NCBI GenBank assembly: GCA_963742725.1
Contig: CAVUMX010000001.1
Location: 806,001 to 870,000 of the forward strand
Length of the DNA: 64,000 nt
Direction of reading: 5' to 3'
Source of the DNA: CAVVAL01 sp963742725
GTDB taxonomy: Bacteria > Actinomycetota > Actinomycetes > Mycobacteriales > Cryptosporangiaceae
Part shown: one piece after another, positions 43,409 through 51,431 of the stretch
Position numbering within the stretch: the first letter of the stretch is position 1
Layout of the letters: every line of letters begins with the position of its first letter
The notes under the pieces: generated by a model
Told to the model about the DNA's origin: nothing
The model's database searches: none
The model's input: only the letters and a program-made list of their open reading frames with translations
Made by a program: the position numbers and the translations under genes

Positions 43409-45052
43409 TCAGGTGGAGCTACGGATCGATTCCCAGCCGCCGAAGACGGCGTCGCGCGGGCGTGCGCCGGGCGACACGCTGACGCCCTGGATGTGGGAGG
43501 TACGCAGGATCGGGTAGTTGGCCTCGCCGAAGACGCCGCCGGTGAGACCGGTGCCGCCGTGGGTCGGCAGGTAGGACAGGAAGCCGATGTGCGAGTCGTT
43601 GATCTTGAGCAGGCCCCCGTTGGTGATCCGGGTGACGAACTGGTCGACGACCGCCTCGTCCCGTGCCCACACGGAGTTCCGCAGGCCGTACTCGTTGGAG
43701 TTCATGTAGCCGATGAACCGCTCCAGGAGCGCGGCGTCGTCCGCCGGCTCGGGCACGACCACGGGCAGGAGCGGGAAGAACGTCTCGTTGCGGACCGCGT
43801 CCACGTCGCGGGCGTTGTCCATGCCGTCGACCCGGACGACCGTCGGCTCCAGGAACATGCCGGTGCGGGAGCGGACGCCGTCGAGCTGCATCGCGTGGCC
43901 GCCGCAGACGAGCGTGGCGCCCTTGCCGACGGCGTCCTGCACGTAGGCGAAGAACTTCTCGTTGCGCAGGACGGGCGTGAGCAGCACGCCTTCCTCGTCG
44001 GCGTACCCGGGCTTGATCTCGGCGGCCTTCTGCGCCAGCAGCTCCAGGAGCCGGTCGGCGATGTCCGGGTGCGCGAGTACCTGGTTCGGGATCATGCACA
44101 GCTGGCCCGATCCGTAGAAGCTCTCGGTCAGCGCCTCGGCGGCGTAGTCGAGGTCGGCGTCCTTCCACACGACCACGACGTCGTTGCCGGCCAGTTCGAG
44201 GATCGGCTTCTTGCCCGCGGCGACGCAGCGCTCCTGGAACGCGAGGCCGTTCTCGCTGCTGCCGAAGTACATGATGTCGTCGACCAGCGGGCTCTCCAGC
44301 CACGCCCGGAGCATCGGCGCGGGGTCTCCGCACAGGACGTTCAGCGTGCCGCCCGGGGCACCCACGGCCTCCAGCGCGGGGCCGACGATCTCGCGCATCA
44401 CGAACATCGCGCCCAGCGGACCGCTGCGCGGCGCCCGCACGACGAGCGCGTTGCCGGCCATGAGGGACGTCGCGCCGAGCAGCGCGCTCGACAGCGGCGC
44501 GTTCTGCGGCGGGTTGAGGCAGACGACGCCGTCGGGCTGGCGGCGCACGATCAGCCGGCGCCCGTCCCGGGCGTACTCGGTGTGCATCTGCGCCAGGTAG
44601 AAGCCGCACGACTCGGGGCCGAAGCACTCCAGCATCCCGGACACCTGCCACTGGGCGAGCGCCAGCGGGTGCCCTTCCTGCGTGAGGACCTCGACCAGCT
44701 CGTCGGCCTTCTCCACCAGCCGCTCGCGGATGGCCTCGCCGAGCGCGGTGACCCGCGTCGCCAGCGGCATCGCCGCCCACCTGGGAGCCGCCTCGGCGGC
44801 GGCCTCCAGCGCGGCGCCGACGGCTTCCTTGTCCGCCTTCGCGACCCGGCCGATGACGTTCGGCGGCAGCGTGTCGCCCGTCCAGCCGCCCTGCTCGAGC
44901 TTGCGCTTCAGCGTGAGGCTGGCGAACGCGTCGTCGAGCAGCGACCGCGACGACAGGACGTACACCCACTTGCCGCCCGGCATGTCGGTACCGCCCACAT
45001 AGGACTGGTAGCTGTAGAAGCCGACACGATCCGACAACTGTGCGCTCGTCAC
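43409..45052 (-). CDS. Aldehyde dehydrogenase / acyl reductase-like protein
   Basis: 547 residues from a GTG at 45052, longer than the usual 480-500 because of an N-terminal extension of about 60 residues. ALDH superfamily features are present: the Glu of LELAGNDVVVV and the catalytic Cys in SGQLCMIPNQ. It catalyses NAD(P)-dependent interconversion of aldehyde and acid or acyl thioester. Here it could reduce the acyl-CoA or acyl-ACP to the aldehyde taken by the aminotransferase. It is the first enzyme gene downstream of the regulator and is preceded by 240 bases of leader with inverted repeats. Confidence 0.88.
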   Translation of the reverse strand: MTSAQLSDRVGFYSYQSYVGGTDMPGGKWVYVLSSRSLLDDAFASLTLKRKLEQGGWTGDTLPPNVIGRVAKADKEAVGAALEAAAEAAPRWAAMPLATRVTALGEAIRERLVEKADELVEVLTQEGHPLALAQWQVSGMLECFGPESCGFYLAQMHTEYARDGRRLIVRRQPDGVVCLNPPQNAPLSSALLGATSLMAGNALVVRAPRSGPLGAMFVMREIVGPALEAVGAPGGTLNVLCGDPAPMLRAWLESPLVDDIMYFGSSENGLAFQERCVAAGKKPILELAGNDVVVVWKDADLDYAAEALTESFYGSGQLCMIPNQVLAHPDIADRLLELLAQKAAEIKPGYADEEGVLLTPVLRNEKFFAYVQDAVGKGATLVCGGHAMQLDGVRSRTGMFLEPTVVRVDGMDNARDVDAVRNETFFPLLPVVVPEPADDAALLERFIGYMNSNEYGLRNSVWARDEAVVDQFVTRITNGGLLKINDSHIGFLSYLPTHGGTGLTGGVFGEANYPILRTSHIQGVSVSPGARPRDAVFGGWESIRSST

Positions 45053-45064
45053 CCGCCACCCGCT

Positions 45065-45133
45065 TTCCCCGGAATCAGAATTGCTCGATTACCCGGGGAA
45101 TACTGCCAGCCGCCACTTACACCTTTCTGATTC
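45065..45133 (-). promoter_or_regulatory. Interleaved inverted repeats in the leader of the biosynthetic operon
   Basis: TTCCCCGG (45065-45072) pairs with CCGGGGAA (45093-45100). GAATCAGAA (45072-45080) pairs with TTCTGATTC (45125-45133). The second repeat starts inside the first and ends outside it, so the two pairings are largely exclusive in RNA. They lie 13-81 bases upstream of the ALDH start. They could be regulator sites or alternative RNA folds. Confidence 0.45.
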
Positions 45134-45187
45134 GCCGCTGAAATGGTCCACTCAGCCGTAATCAATCGCGATGACAACGAGAAGTAG

Positions 45188-45212
45188 GCCCGTGACCTGC
45201 GGGTTCACGGGC
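45188..45212 (-). terminator. Hairpin between SARP gene and operon
   Basis: 8-bp stem (GCCCGTGA with TCACGGGC), extendable by a wobble and an A-T pair, with a 9-base loop, 80 bases downstream of the SARP stop. A terminator for the regulator transcript, or an attenuator if transcription continues into the biosynthetic genes. Confidence 0.5.
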
Positions 45213-45292
45213 TTACGGCGGAAACGGAAATAGTGTCGCCGGCGCCCCGGAATGGGCGCCGCGACGTTTATCGAATTTCAGTGGAACGTCAG

Positions 45293-46066
45293 TCAGGCCC
45301 GCCTACGGGCGAGTGCCTCGTCCTGAACGAGAATGCGCTGCAAGCTCGTCTGCAGGGCGTGGCCGGGTTCGAGGCCCAGCTCCTCGACCATGCGGTCGCG
45401 GACGCGCTGGTAGACGTCGAGGGCGTCGGCCTGGCGGCCCGAGCGGTAGAGGGCGAGCATCAGCTGTTCGCAGTTGCGCTCGCGGAACGGGTGCCGCGCC
45501 ACGAGCTGGCGCAGCTCGGCGACCACGCTGCGGTGCAGCCCGAGTGCCAGCTTGGCCTGGATGAGGTCCTCCTGCGCGACCAGCCGGATCTCCTCCAGCT
45601 GCGACACGGCCGTGCGGCAGAGCATCCCCTCGCCGGTGTCGAGCAGCGCTGGACCCTGCCAGAGCTGGAGCGCCTCGCGGAGGATCCGGACGGCCTCCTC
45701 AGGGTCGCTGACGCTGATCAGGCCGCCGCGCTCGGCCATGGCCGTGAAGCGGTTCGCGTCGACGTCCTCGTGCTGGATGCACAGCGTGTATCCGCCGCCG
45801 ACGGTCTGGATGAGGTGGCGGCCGGCACCGCCACCGAAGTGGGCGTCCAGCAGCCGGCGTAGGCGCATCACGTGCGCTTGGACCGCGTTCTCGGCACTCG
45901 TCGGTGGCGCGTCCATCCAGAGCTCTTCGACGAGGTGTTCCCGCGGCACAACCTTGTTGGCGTGTAGAGCGAGGACCGCCAGCACCGTGCGCAGCTTCTG
46001 GCCAGCCACCTGGCAACTGCCGTCCGCACGATAGACCTCTAGCGGCCCGAGAATCCTGATTCTCAC
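45293..46066 (-). CDS. SARP family transcriptional activator
   Basis: 257 residues from the GTG at 46066 (GGGGGA upstream), where similarity begins (VRIRILGPLEVY). An OmpR-like winged helix (about 15-95: LRTVLAVLALHANKVVPREHLVEELW, AVQAHVMRLRRLL) is followed by a bacterial transcriptional activation domain (about 100-250). Small SARPs of this size (RedD, ActII-ORF4 type) are pathway-specific activators. Position and orientation make it the likely activator of the biosynthetic operon that follows. Confidence 0.93.
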   Translation of the reverse strand: MRIRILGPLEVYRADGSCQVAGQKLRTVLAVLALHANKVVPREHLVEELWMDAPPTSAENAVQAHVMRLRRLLDAHFGGGAGRHLIQTVGGGYTLCIQHEDVDANRFTAMAERGGLISVSDPEEAVRILREALQLWQGPALLDTGEGMLCRTAVSQLEEIRLVAQEDLIQAKLALGLHRSVVAELRQLVARHPFRERNCEQLMLALYRSGRQADALDVYQRVRDRMVEELGLEPGHALQTSLQRILVQDEALARRRA

Positions 46067-46393
46067 AAATCCCCCGATAGACAATCCCAATTCGGAACCC
46101 ACCACCACCGCAGCCCAGCTGGCCGGACCGGTCCAGCGGTAACCACGGAACGAACTTGTGGTGGGAACCAATATTCGTCTGTCCGCGCAAATGCACAACG
46201 CATTGTCAGCAGCCCGACAGCGGCATTGTTGAACCGCAGGTCAAGTTGGCCTCCGTGACATCCGGCAACCCTAGACTAATTCATCCCGCCCGCCCACCGG
46301 CAAACATATCGCGCACATTTGGTGCCCGAAAGGCTCGGCAGGTTGCGCGTTAAGGCAACGCCGACCGAGCAAGGATGTTTGCCGCGAAATAGG
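46067..46393. other. Intergenic region upstream of the SARP gene
   Basis: 327 bases, less GC-rich than its surroundings, between the DUF2156 stop and the SARP start; it should carry the SARP promoter. It includes a 10-bp palindrome GGACCGGTCC (near 46125). No coding frame or clear terminator was recognised. Confidence 0.5.
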
Positions 46394-47395
46394 TCAAATA
46401 GTGCGGGTAGCCCGGAGCAGTGCCCACAGGGCTCCGAAACGGAATCCGTCCTCGAATGCGAGGTACTCGGGCTCGACGAGCTGCGGATACCACTTCAGTT
46501 TGAACGACTCCTGGGTCGCCGCCGGGTACAGGAAGGCGCCTCGCTCCCGGATCTTCCGGAGCAGGCCGTCCACCTTCGCGTTCGCCGCGCCGGCGATCTC
46601 GTGCTGGGCGTCGAGCTGGACGAACGGCGTGAAGCCCAGGTGGAGCCAGCCGGCGCCCTCGGCCTGGAACGCCGTCAGCGCGGTGAAGAAGATCAGCTCG
46701 ATCACGCCGGGCGGGATGGCCGTCCGCCGCCGGGTCAGGTCGTAGAGCCAGCCGGACCGCTCCCCGAAAACCGGTGAATACGTCACATACGCGACCGGCT
46801 CGCCCTGGTGGCGCGCGAGGAAGATCCGCCGCTGCGGGCTACCCGGCCCGCCGCGCTCGCCGATCATGAAGGACAGCTCCTTGACGTGCCAGCCCTTCGA
46901 GCGCAGCCACTCGCCGTCGATCTTGTCGAGGTCGGCGCCGGCGGCGCCGATGGCCGCCGTGTCCAGCTCGGTCACCTCGACACCCTCGCGGCGCGCCCGC
47001 GAGATCATGTTGCGCGTCTTGACGAACCGCTGGCCCTTGAGCGCGTACCCGTCGAGGTCGATGCTGTACGACGCGCCCATCTGGTTCACGGAGAAATTGT
47101 TCTCGGCATAGAGCAACGCATCGGATTTGGGCAGTTGTACCGCCGTTATCTTGCGTCGACCCTCTTTTGCCCATGCCCGGAACCCGGCCAGCATCGCGGC
47201 CTTGTCGTCCGCTGCCGCGAATACCTCCGAGATCTGCAGAAGGTGCCGCCTGCCCGCGGGTCGGTACGCCACCAACCCGTCGACGTCCGGCCGGCAGAAA
47301 TGCCGCGTCTCCTCGTTGAACGCGAGAAAAGCGCTGGAATGGCGCGCGTGTCGACGTAAAACGTCCAGGTCGGCGCGGGTTGCCTCGACGGTCAC
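46394..47395 (-). CDS. DUF2156 (MprF C-terminal-type) aminoacyltransferase, VlmA-like candidate
   Basis: 333 residues from a GTG. The pattern is that of the soluble tandem-GNAT domain of lysyl-phosphatidylglycerol synthase (SSAFLAFNEETRHF, YRPAGRRHL, GFRAWAKEGRRKITAVQLP, PVAYVTYSPVFGERSGWLYDLTRRR). Such domains take the aminoacyl group from aminoacyl-tRNA. As I recall, VlmA, which moves serine from seryl-tRNA to isobutylhydroxylamine, is of this type. No membrane flippase domain is present, which argues against a lipid-modifying MprF. Placed at the start of the cluster, upstream of the SARP gene on the same strand. The amino acid used cannot be read from the sequence. Confidence 0.75.
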   Translation of the reverse strand: MTVEATRADLDVLRRHARHSSAFLAFNEETRHFCRPDVDGLVAYRPAGRRHLLQISEVFAAADDKAAMLAGFRAWAKEGRRKITAVQLPKSDALLYAENNFSVNQMGASYSIDLDGYALKGQRFVKTRNMISRARREGVEVTELDTAAIGAAGADLDKIDGEWLRSKGWHVKELSFMIGERGGPGSPQRRIFLARHQGEPVAYVTYSPVFGERSGWLYDLTRRRTAIPPGVIELIFFTALTAFQAEGAGWLHLGFTPFVQLDAQHEIAGAANAKVDGLLRKIRERGAFLYPAATQESFKLKWYPQLVEPEYLAFEDGFRFGALWALLRATRTI

Positions 47396-47537
47396 CGGAC
47401 GGCTCCGCGAGCGAGAGAGCGAATTGATCGTCTTATTGCGATATCCACGAGCCTGGCTCCTGATGTCTCGCTGGATCTCCCCGTATTCCTGCGCGACGGC
47501 CGGCTATCACCACGGCAGGTATGAGCAAGCGCCAATG

Positions 47538-48239
47538 CTAGAGATCGCGGCCTACATCGCCCTGACATGGCTCTGATACCGCCGGATCGCCGGTGCGGTC
47601 GAGCCAGCGCCGCCACGTCTTCCTGGTGACGGCCAGCGCGGGTTCGTCCAGGACGTACCGCACGAACCGGGCACGCGGCCCCTCCATCTTCGTGAGCAGA
47701 TCCCGCAGGTCGGGGCCGTCGACGCGGCGGGCGAGCGGCACGTACCGCCAGTCCTTGCAGCGGTACTCGCGGGTCAGCGCGGCAGCGACCAGGTCGAGCA
47801 CGGCGCCCTGGGAGTCCTCCGGGACGCCGTGGCCGGCGAGCGTCCGCAGCAGCCCTTCCTTGGTCCCCCAGTGCGACCAGGTCAGCGCGCCGGCCTCACC
47901 CCACTCGTCCGGGAAGTCCGCCTCCCAGCGCAGGAACAGGACGGCGAACGGGACGTGCAGCCGGTAGGCCTCCTCGTCGCGCGTGTCCAGCTCGCCGAGC
48001 GCGCCGAACACGGTCTCGGCGAGTGGTACCCGCCAGACCCGCTCGGCCATCGTCAACCTCGCCGAGTACGGCCCGGTGTCGGGCCACCGCGGACCGGCCT
48101 CGACCCAGATCTTGTTGTAGGCGTCCAATCCCTCGCGCATGACGGTCAGCAACGCGCGGTGCCGGTCGAGCGCCGCACCGCGCCGGTCGGGATCCGGATG
48201 GACGAGGTCGAACACCCAGTCGTACGCGCCGACTCCCAT
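47538..48239 (-). CDS. Hypothetical protein
   Basis: 233 residues from the ATG at 48239; an in-frame GTG at 48269 would add ten. It is a soluble protein rich in Trp, Arg and Leu with a helical prediction (GAYDWVFDLVHPDPDRRGAA near the start, TRKTWRRWLDR near the end). No signal peptide, membrane segment or known motif was recognised. It lies 142 bases upstream of the DUF2156 gene on the same strand, outside the tightly coupled part of the cluster, so membership is doubtful. Confidence 0.7.
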   Translation of the reverse strand: MGVGAYDWVFDLVHPDPDRRGAALDRHRALLTVMREGLDAYNKIWVEAGPRWPDTGPYSARLTMAERVWRVPLAETVFGALGELDTRDEEAYRLHVPFAVLFLRWEADFPDEWGEAGALTWSHWGTKEGLLRTLAGHGVPEDSQGAVLDLVAAALTREYRCKDWRYVPLARRVDGPDLRDLLTKMEGPRARFVRYVLDEPALAVTRKTWRRWLDRTGDPAVSEPCQGDVGRDL

Positions 48240-48766
48240 GCCAACAGGGTGCCACGCGTTGACGGTCACGCACGGAAACCGGGATGGCGACAGTGCACGG
48301 TCAGGCGTTGCCAGCCCGAACGGGCCCTATCCGCAGGTCCACGGCGGACCTGGCCGCCACGAGGCGCACCGGACGGCAGACGCGGGTGACGGCCCGCAGC
48401 GACGCGCGATCGGCAAACCGCCGATACCAGGGCAAGCGCCGCGCAAACCAAACGTTATCAAACCATCGTCACACGGGAAGTTTCCCCTACGAATACCTGG
48501 CAAAACCGACTATACGCTGTTTACTACCCTTAGTGATTACTCAGTTGAATACCGCTTACCGCGGCATAAACTATTGAGTCCTAAAAAATACGGAAAAATC
48601 TTGTCGTAGTACTGCGCACGTCGCTAACATCCGTCCGAGATCGATCTCACAGTCCACTTAAGACGGACACCTGACGGCGCTGGAGTGGGCACCAGTAGTC
48701 ATCCGACCGCAGGTGAACGGGGACACGGGGGCACGCAGAAAGTCACGCTACCTGGGGAGGTATCTG
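48240..48766. other. Long, relatively AT-rich intergenic region
   Basis: 527 bases between divergent genes. The part from about 48440 to 48650 is clearly richer in A and T than the rest of the window (runs such as CCTAAAAAATACGG). No RNA gene, repeat or coding frame was recognised. It should hold the promoter of the secreted DUF4360 gene and may be a foreign or regulatory segment. Confidence 0.5.
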
Positions 48767-49450
48767 ATGCGACTCCGCCTTACCGGCGCGAAACGCGCGA
48801 TCGCGGTTGGTCTTGCCACCGCATGTGCCCTGGTCATGTCCGCACCGGCCAACGCCGCGGCCGGAAGCGGCACCCAGTTCTGGCCCGACAACCCACCGTC
48901 GGACAAGATCATCATCGACGTCGTCACGGTCAACGGCTCGGGTTGCCGTCCCGGCACCGCCGCGGTTGCGGTCTCACCCGATAACACCGCGTTCACAGTG
49001 ACGTACAGCGAGTACATGGCACAGGTCGGCGTCGGTTCGGGCCCGACGGACTTCCGCAAGAACTGCCAGCTCAACCTGCGAGTGCACGTCCCGCAGGGCT
49101 TCACCTACGCGATTGCCCAGGCCGACTTCCGCGGCTTCGGGCACCTGGAGCGGGGCGCTACGGCCCAGCAGCGCGCCAACTACTACTTCCAGGGCCACTC
49201 GCAGACCGTGTACTCCAACCACCCGTTCCGCGGCCCGATGAGCGACGACTGGCAGACCACGGACCAGACCGACATCACGGCGGTCGTGTGGCACCCCTGC
49301 GGCGAGCAGCGGCTGTTCAACATCAACACCGAACTCCGCGTCAACAAGGGCACGTCCAACCCGAACACCACGACCAGCTTCTTCTCGATGGACTCCACGG
49401 ACGGCTCGATCAACACGATCTACCACTTCTCGTGGAAGCGCTGCCCGTAA
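48767..49450 (+). CDS. Secreted DUF4360 family protein
   Basis: 227 residues from the ATG at 48767, which has GGGGAGG upstream; the frame is open further upstream without signal. Signal peptide about 1-32 (MRLRLTGAKRA, then a hydrophobic core and APANAAA). The mature part matches DUF4360 (RKNCQLNLRVHVPQGFTYAI, FRGFGHLERGATAQQRANYYFQG). Four Cys residues in the mature protein could form disulfides. The function of the family is unknown; members are secreted by streptomycetes and fungi. Confidence 0.87.
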   Translation: MRLRLTGAKRAIAVGLATACALVMSAPANAAAGSGTQFWPDNPPSDKIIIDVVTVNGSGCRPGTAAVAVSPDNTAFTVTYSEYMAQVGVGSGPTDFRKNCQLNLRVHVPQGFTYAIAQADFRGFGHLERGATAQQRANYYFQGHSQTVYSNHPFRGPMSDDWQTTDQTDITAVVWHPCGEQRLFNINTELRVNKGTSNPNTTTSFFSMDSTDGSINTIYHFSWKRCP

Positions 49451-49454
49451 GGAG

Positions 49455-50162
49455 CTAGCGGGCTGACCGGGAGGGGTTCCGCGCCGCCAGCGCGGGGCCC
49501 CTCACCACCCGGTCCACACCGGACTGCTCGTCGAGCCGGGCGACCCGCTCGGCCATCGGCGGGTGCGTGGCGAACCACCGGACCAGCCGCCCGGCGGCGG
49601 CAGGACTGGCGAACGGATTGGCGACCATCAGGGCGCCGAGCGGAAGGAGTCGCCGGCTCGGCGCCATCGGCAGCCTCGCCGAGCCGACCTCGATCGTCCG
49701 CAACGCGCGGGCGAGCACGACCGGGTCGTTGCCGGACGCGTCGGCCCGGAACACCCGTGCCCGGCCGGCTGCCAGGCGCACCAGCGGCGCGACGGCCGCC
49801 AGCCACAGCGTCGCCAACGGTCCGGGTTCGGCGTCATCCTCGGCCCCGTGCCCACGGATGGCGCCGAACCCGGCCGCGAGTCCGACGGCCGCCGATACGA
49901 GCGGCCCGTCCGCGCGGCTCATCACCTGCGCGACGACGCTCCGCAGCGCCCGTTCGTCGAGGAGATCGACCAGTCCCTCCGTCACGCACACCACCTGGCT
50001 CGTCCCCAGGGCATTCGGTGCGGACGTCGGGCTGAGGTACACCTCCGGCATCGGTACGCCGCGCTCGGCGGCGAGGGTGGCGACGATCGCGTGCAGCCGT
50101 AGTGCCTGCTCCGGCGCGACCTTCCGCGCCCGCATCGTCCGGATCACCCGACCGCTGGTCAC
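49455..50162 (-). CDS. M48-like (HtpX-type) protein that lacks the zinc motif
   Basis: 235 residues from a GTG at 50162 with GAGGAGG eight bases upstream. The overall pattern is that of HtpX/M48 peptidases: PMPEVYLSPTSAPNALGTS, VCVTEGLVDLLDERALRSVVAQ, ADASGNDPVVLARALRTIE, and FATHPPMAERVARL near the end. Where active members have AHELxH, this protein has AQVMSR, and the downstream zinc-ligand Glu before the AD pair is Phe. It should therefore be unable to bind catalytic zinc. Alanine-rich hydrophobic segments in the middle may be membrane-associated. It is divergent from a PucR regulator across a palindromic operator. Confidence 0.75.
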   Translation of the reverse strand: MTSGRVIRTMRARKVAPEQALRLHAIVATLAAERGVPMPEVYLSPTSAPNALGTSQVVCVTEGLVDLLDERALRSVVAQVMSRADGPLVSAAVGLAAGFGAIRGHGAEDDAEPGPLATLWLAAVAPLVRLAAGRARVFRADASGNDPVVLARALRTIEVGSARLPMAPSRRLLPLGALMVANPFASPAAAGRLVRWFATHPPMAERVARLDEQSGVDRVVRGPALAARNPSRSAR

Positions 50163-50248
50163 CTCGTCCACCTCCTCGCTCGGAATCCATGATCTCGGCA
50201 GCCTGAGCCCGCCGGAGCCGCCATGATCGGCATAATCGACGTCAGTAC

Positions 50249-50267
50249 ATTGCCGACTGTCGGCAAT
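50249..50267. promoter_or_regulatory. Perfect palindromic operator between M48-like and PucR genes
   Basis: ATTGCCGACTGTCGGCAAT: two 9-bp arms around a single central T. It lies 21 bases before the PucR start codon and 87 bases before the divergent M48-like start. Probable binding site of the PucR protein or another local regulator. Confidence 0.7.
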
Positions 50268-50287
50268 CCGACTGACCGGGGGGCGCG

Positions 50288-51421
50288 ATGCTGTTCGCCC
50301 AGCTGCGCGACGAGACGGCGCGGGCGGCCGCCGACGAGGCGGGCGGCGTGGACCCGGCCCTGCTCGGCGACTTCCTGGACGAGCTGGCCACCGTGGCGGA
50401 GTCCGGATCCGCGCTTCCCACGCGGGCGCTCGCCGCCTGCCGGGCGTTGGGGGCACGGGCCGCCGACACGGGCGTCCCGTTGCGGGCTCTCGTCGACATC
50501 TACCTCTCCGCCGCCTGGCGCATCTGGCCGTCCCTGCCCGCCGTGGACGCCGCCGCCGACGCGGCCGCCGTCCGGACCATCGGCACCGCCGTGCTCCGGG
50601 CCGCCGACGCCGCCGTCGCCGCGGCGGCCGACGGGTTCCAGGCCGCGCGCCGGTTCGCGATCAGGCGCGAGGAGTCCGCGCGGCGCGAGTTCGTCGACGA
50701 CCTGCTCGGCGGCACGGCCGACATCGGGGCACTGGCCGCCCGGTCCGAGGAGTTCGGCCTGGACCTCGCCGGGCCGCACATCCTCGCCGTCGCCACGGCC
50801 GGCACCCCGTTCGCGGACGCCACCCCGATCGTGTCGCGTGTGGAGGACGCCGTGATCCGCGCGTCGGGCGGCGGCGACACGCTCGTGACGACGAAGGAGG
50901 GCCAGCTGGCGTGCGTCCTGCCGGCCGCGACCGCCGACGCCACGGTCGACAGCCTCACCCGGACGCTGCGCCAGAGCGTCACCGCCACACCGTGGCGCCT
51001 CGGCGTCGGCCGGCCCTACCCCGGTGCCGCCGGCGTCGTGCGCTCCTACGAGGAGGCCAGGGACGCCCTGGACATCGCCGCCCGCCTCGACCTTCCAGGC
51101 CCGGTCGCCCGCGCCGTCGACCTCCTCGTCTACCGGGTGCTGCTGCGCGACCGCGCCGCCATCACCGACCTGATAGGGACCGTCCTCGCCCCGCTCGGCG
51201 GTGCCCGCGGCGGCGCGGGACCGCTGCTCGAAACCCTCTCCGCGTACCACGCCCACGGCGGCAACACCGCGGCGACGGCACGGTCGCTGCGGCTCGCCGT
51301 CCGCACGGTGACGTACCGGCTGGAACGCATCGCCACCCTCACGGGATACGACCCCTCGCGCCCGGACGACCTGTACGTCCTCCAGACCGCAGTCCTCGGA
51401 GCGCGCCTGCTGGAGCGGTGA
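50288..51421 (+). CDS. PucR family transcriptional regulator
   Basis: 377 residues. Helical sensor region about 1-130, GGDEF-like domain about 130-270, and a C-terminal PucR HTH (GGNTAATARSLRLAVRTVTYRLERIATLTGYDP). It has the same architecture as the regulator at 19033, but the two are only distantly similar. Ten bases separate it from the M28 peptidase, so they form an operon. A palindrome directly upstream suggests autoregulation and control of the divergent M48-like gene. Confidence 0.9.
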   Translation: MLFAQLRDETARAAADEAGGVDPALLGDFLDELATVAESGSALPTRALAACRALGARAADTGVPLRALVDIYLSAAWRIWPSLPAVDAAADAAAVRTIGTAVLRAADAAVAAAADGFQAARRFAIRREESARREFVDDLLGGTADIGALAARSEEFGLDLAGPHILAVATAGTPFADATPIVSRVEDAVIRASGGGDTLVTTKEGQLACVLPAATADATVDSLTRTLRQSVTATPWRLGVGRPYPGAAGVVRSYEEARDALDIAARLDLPGPVARAVDLLVYRVLLRDRAAITDLIGTVLAPLGGARGGAGPLLETLSAYHAHGGNTAATARSLRLAVRTVTYRLERIATLTGYDPSRPDDLYVLQTAVLGARLLER

Positions 51422-51431
51422 TCCCGCTACG

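Noticed and set aside
46098..46165. CCCACCA/TGGTGGG inverted repeat upstream of the SARP gene
   Set aside because: Seven-base arms 54 bases apart in GC-rich DNA are expected by chance.
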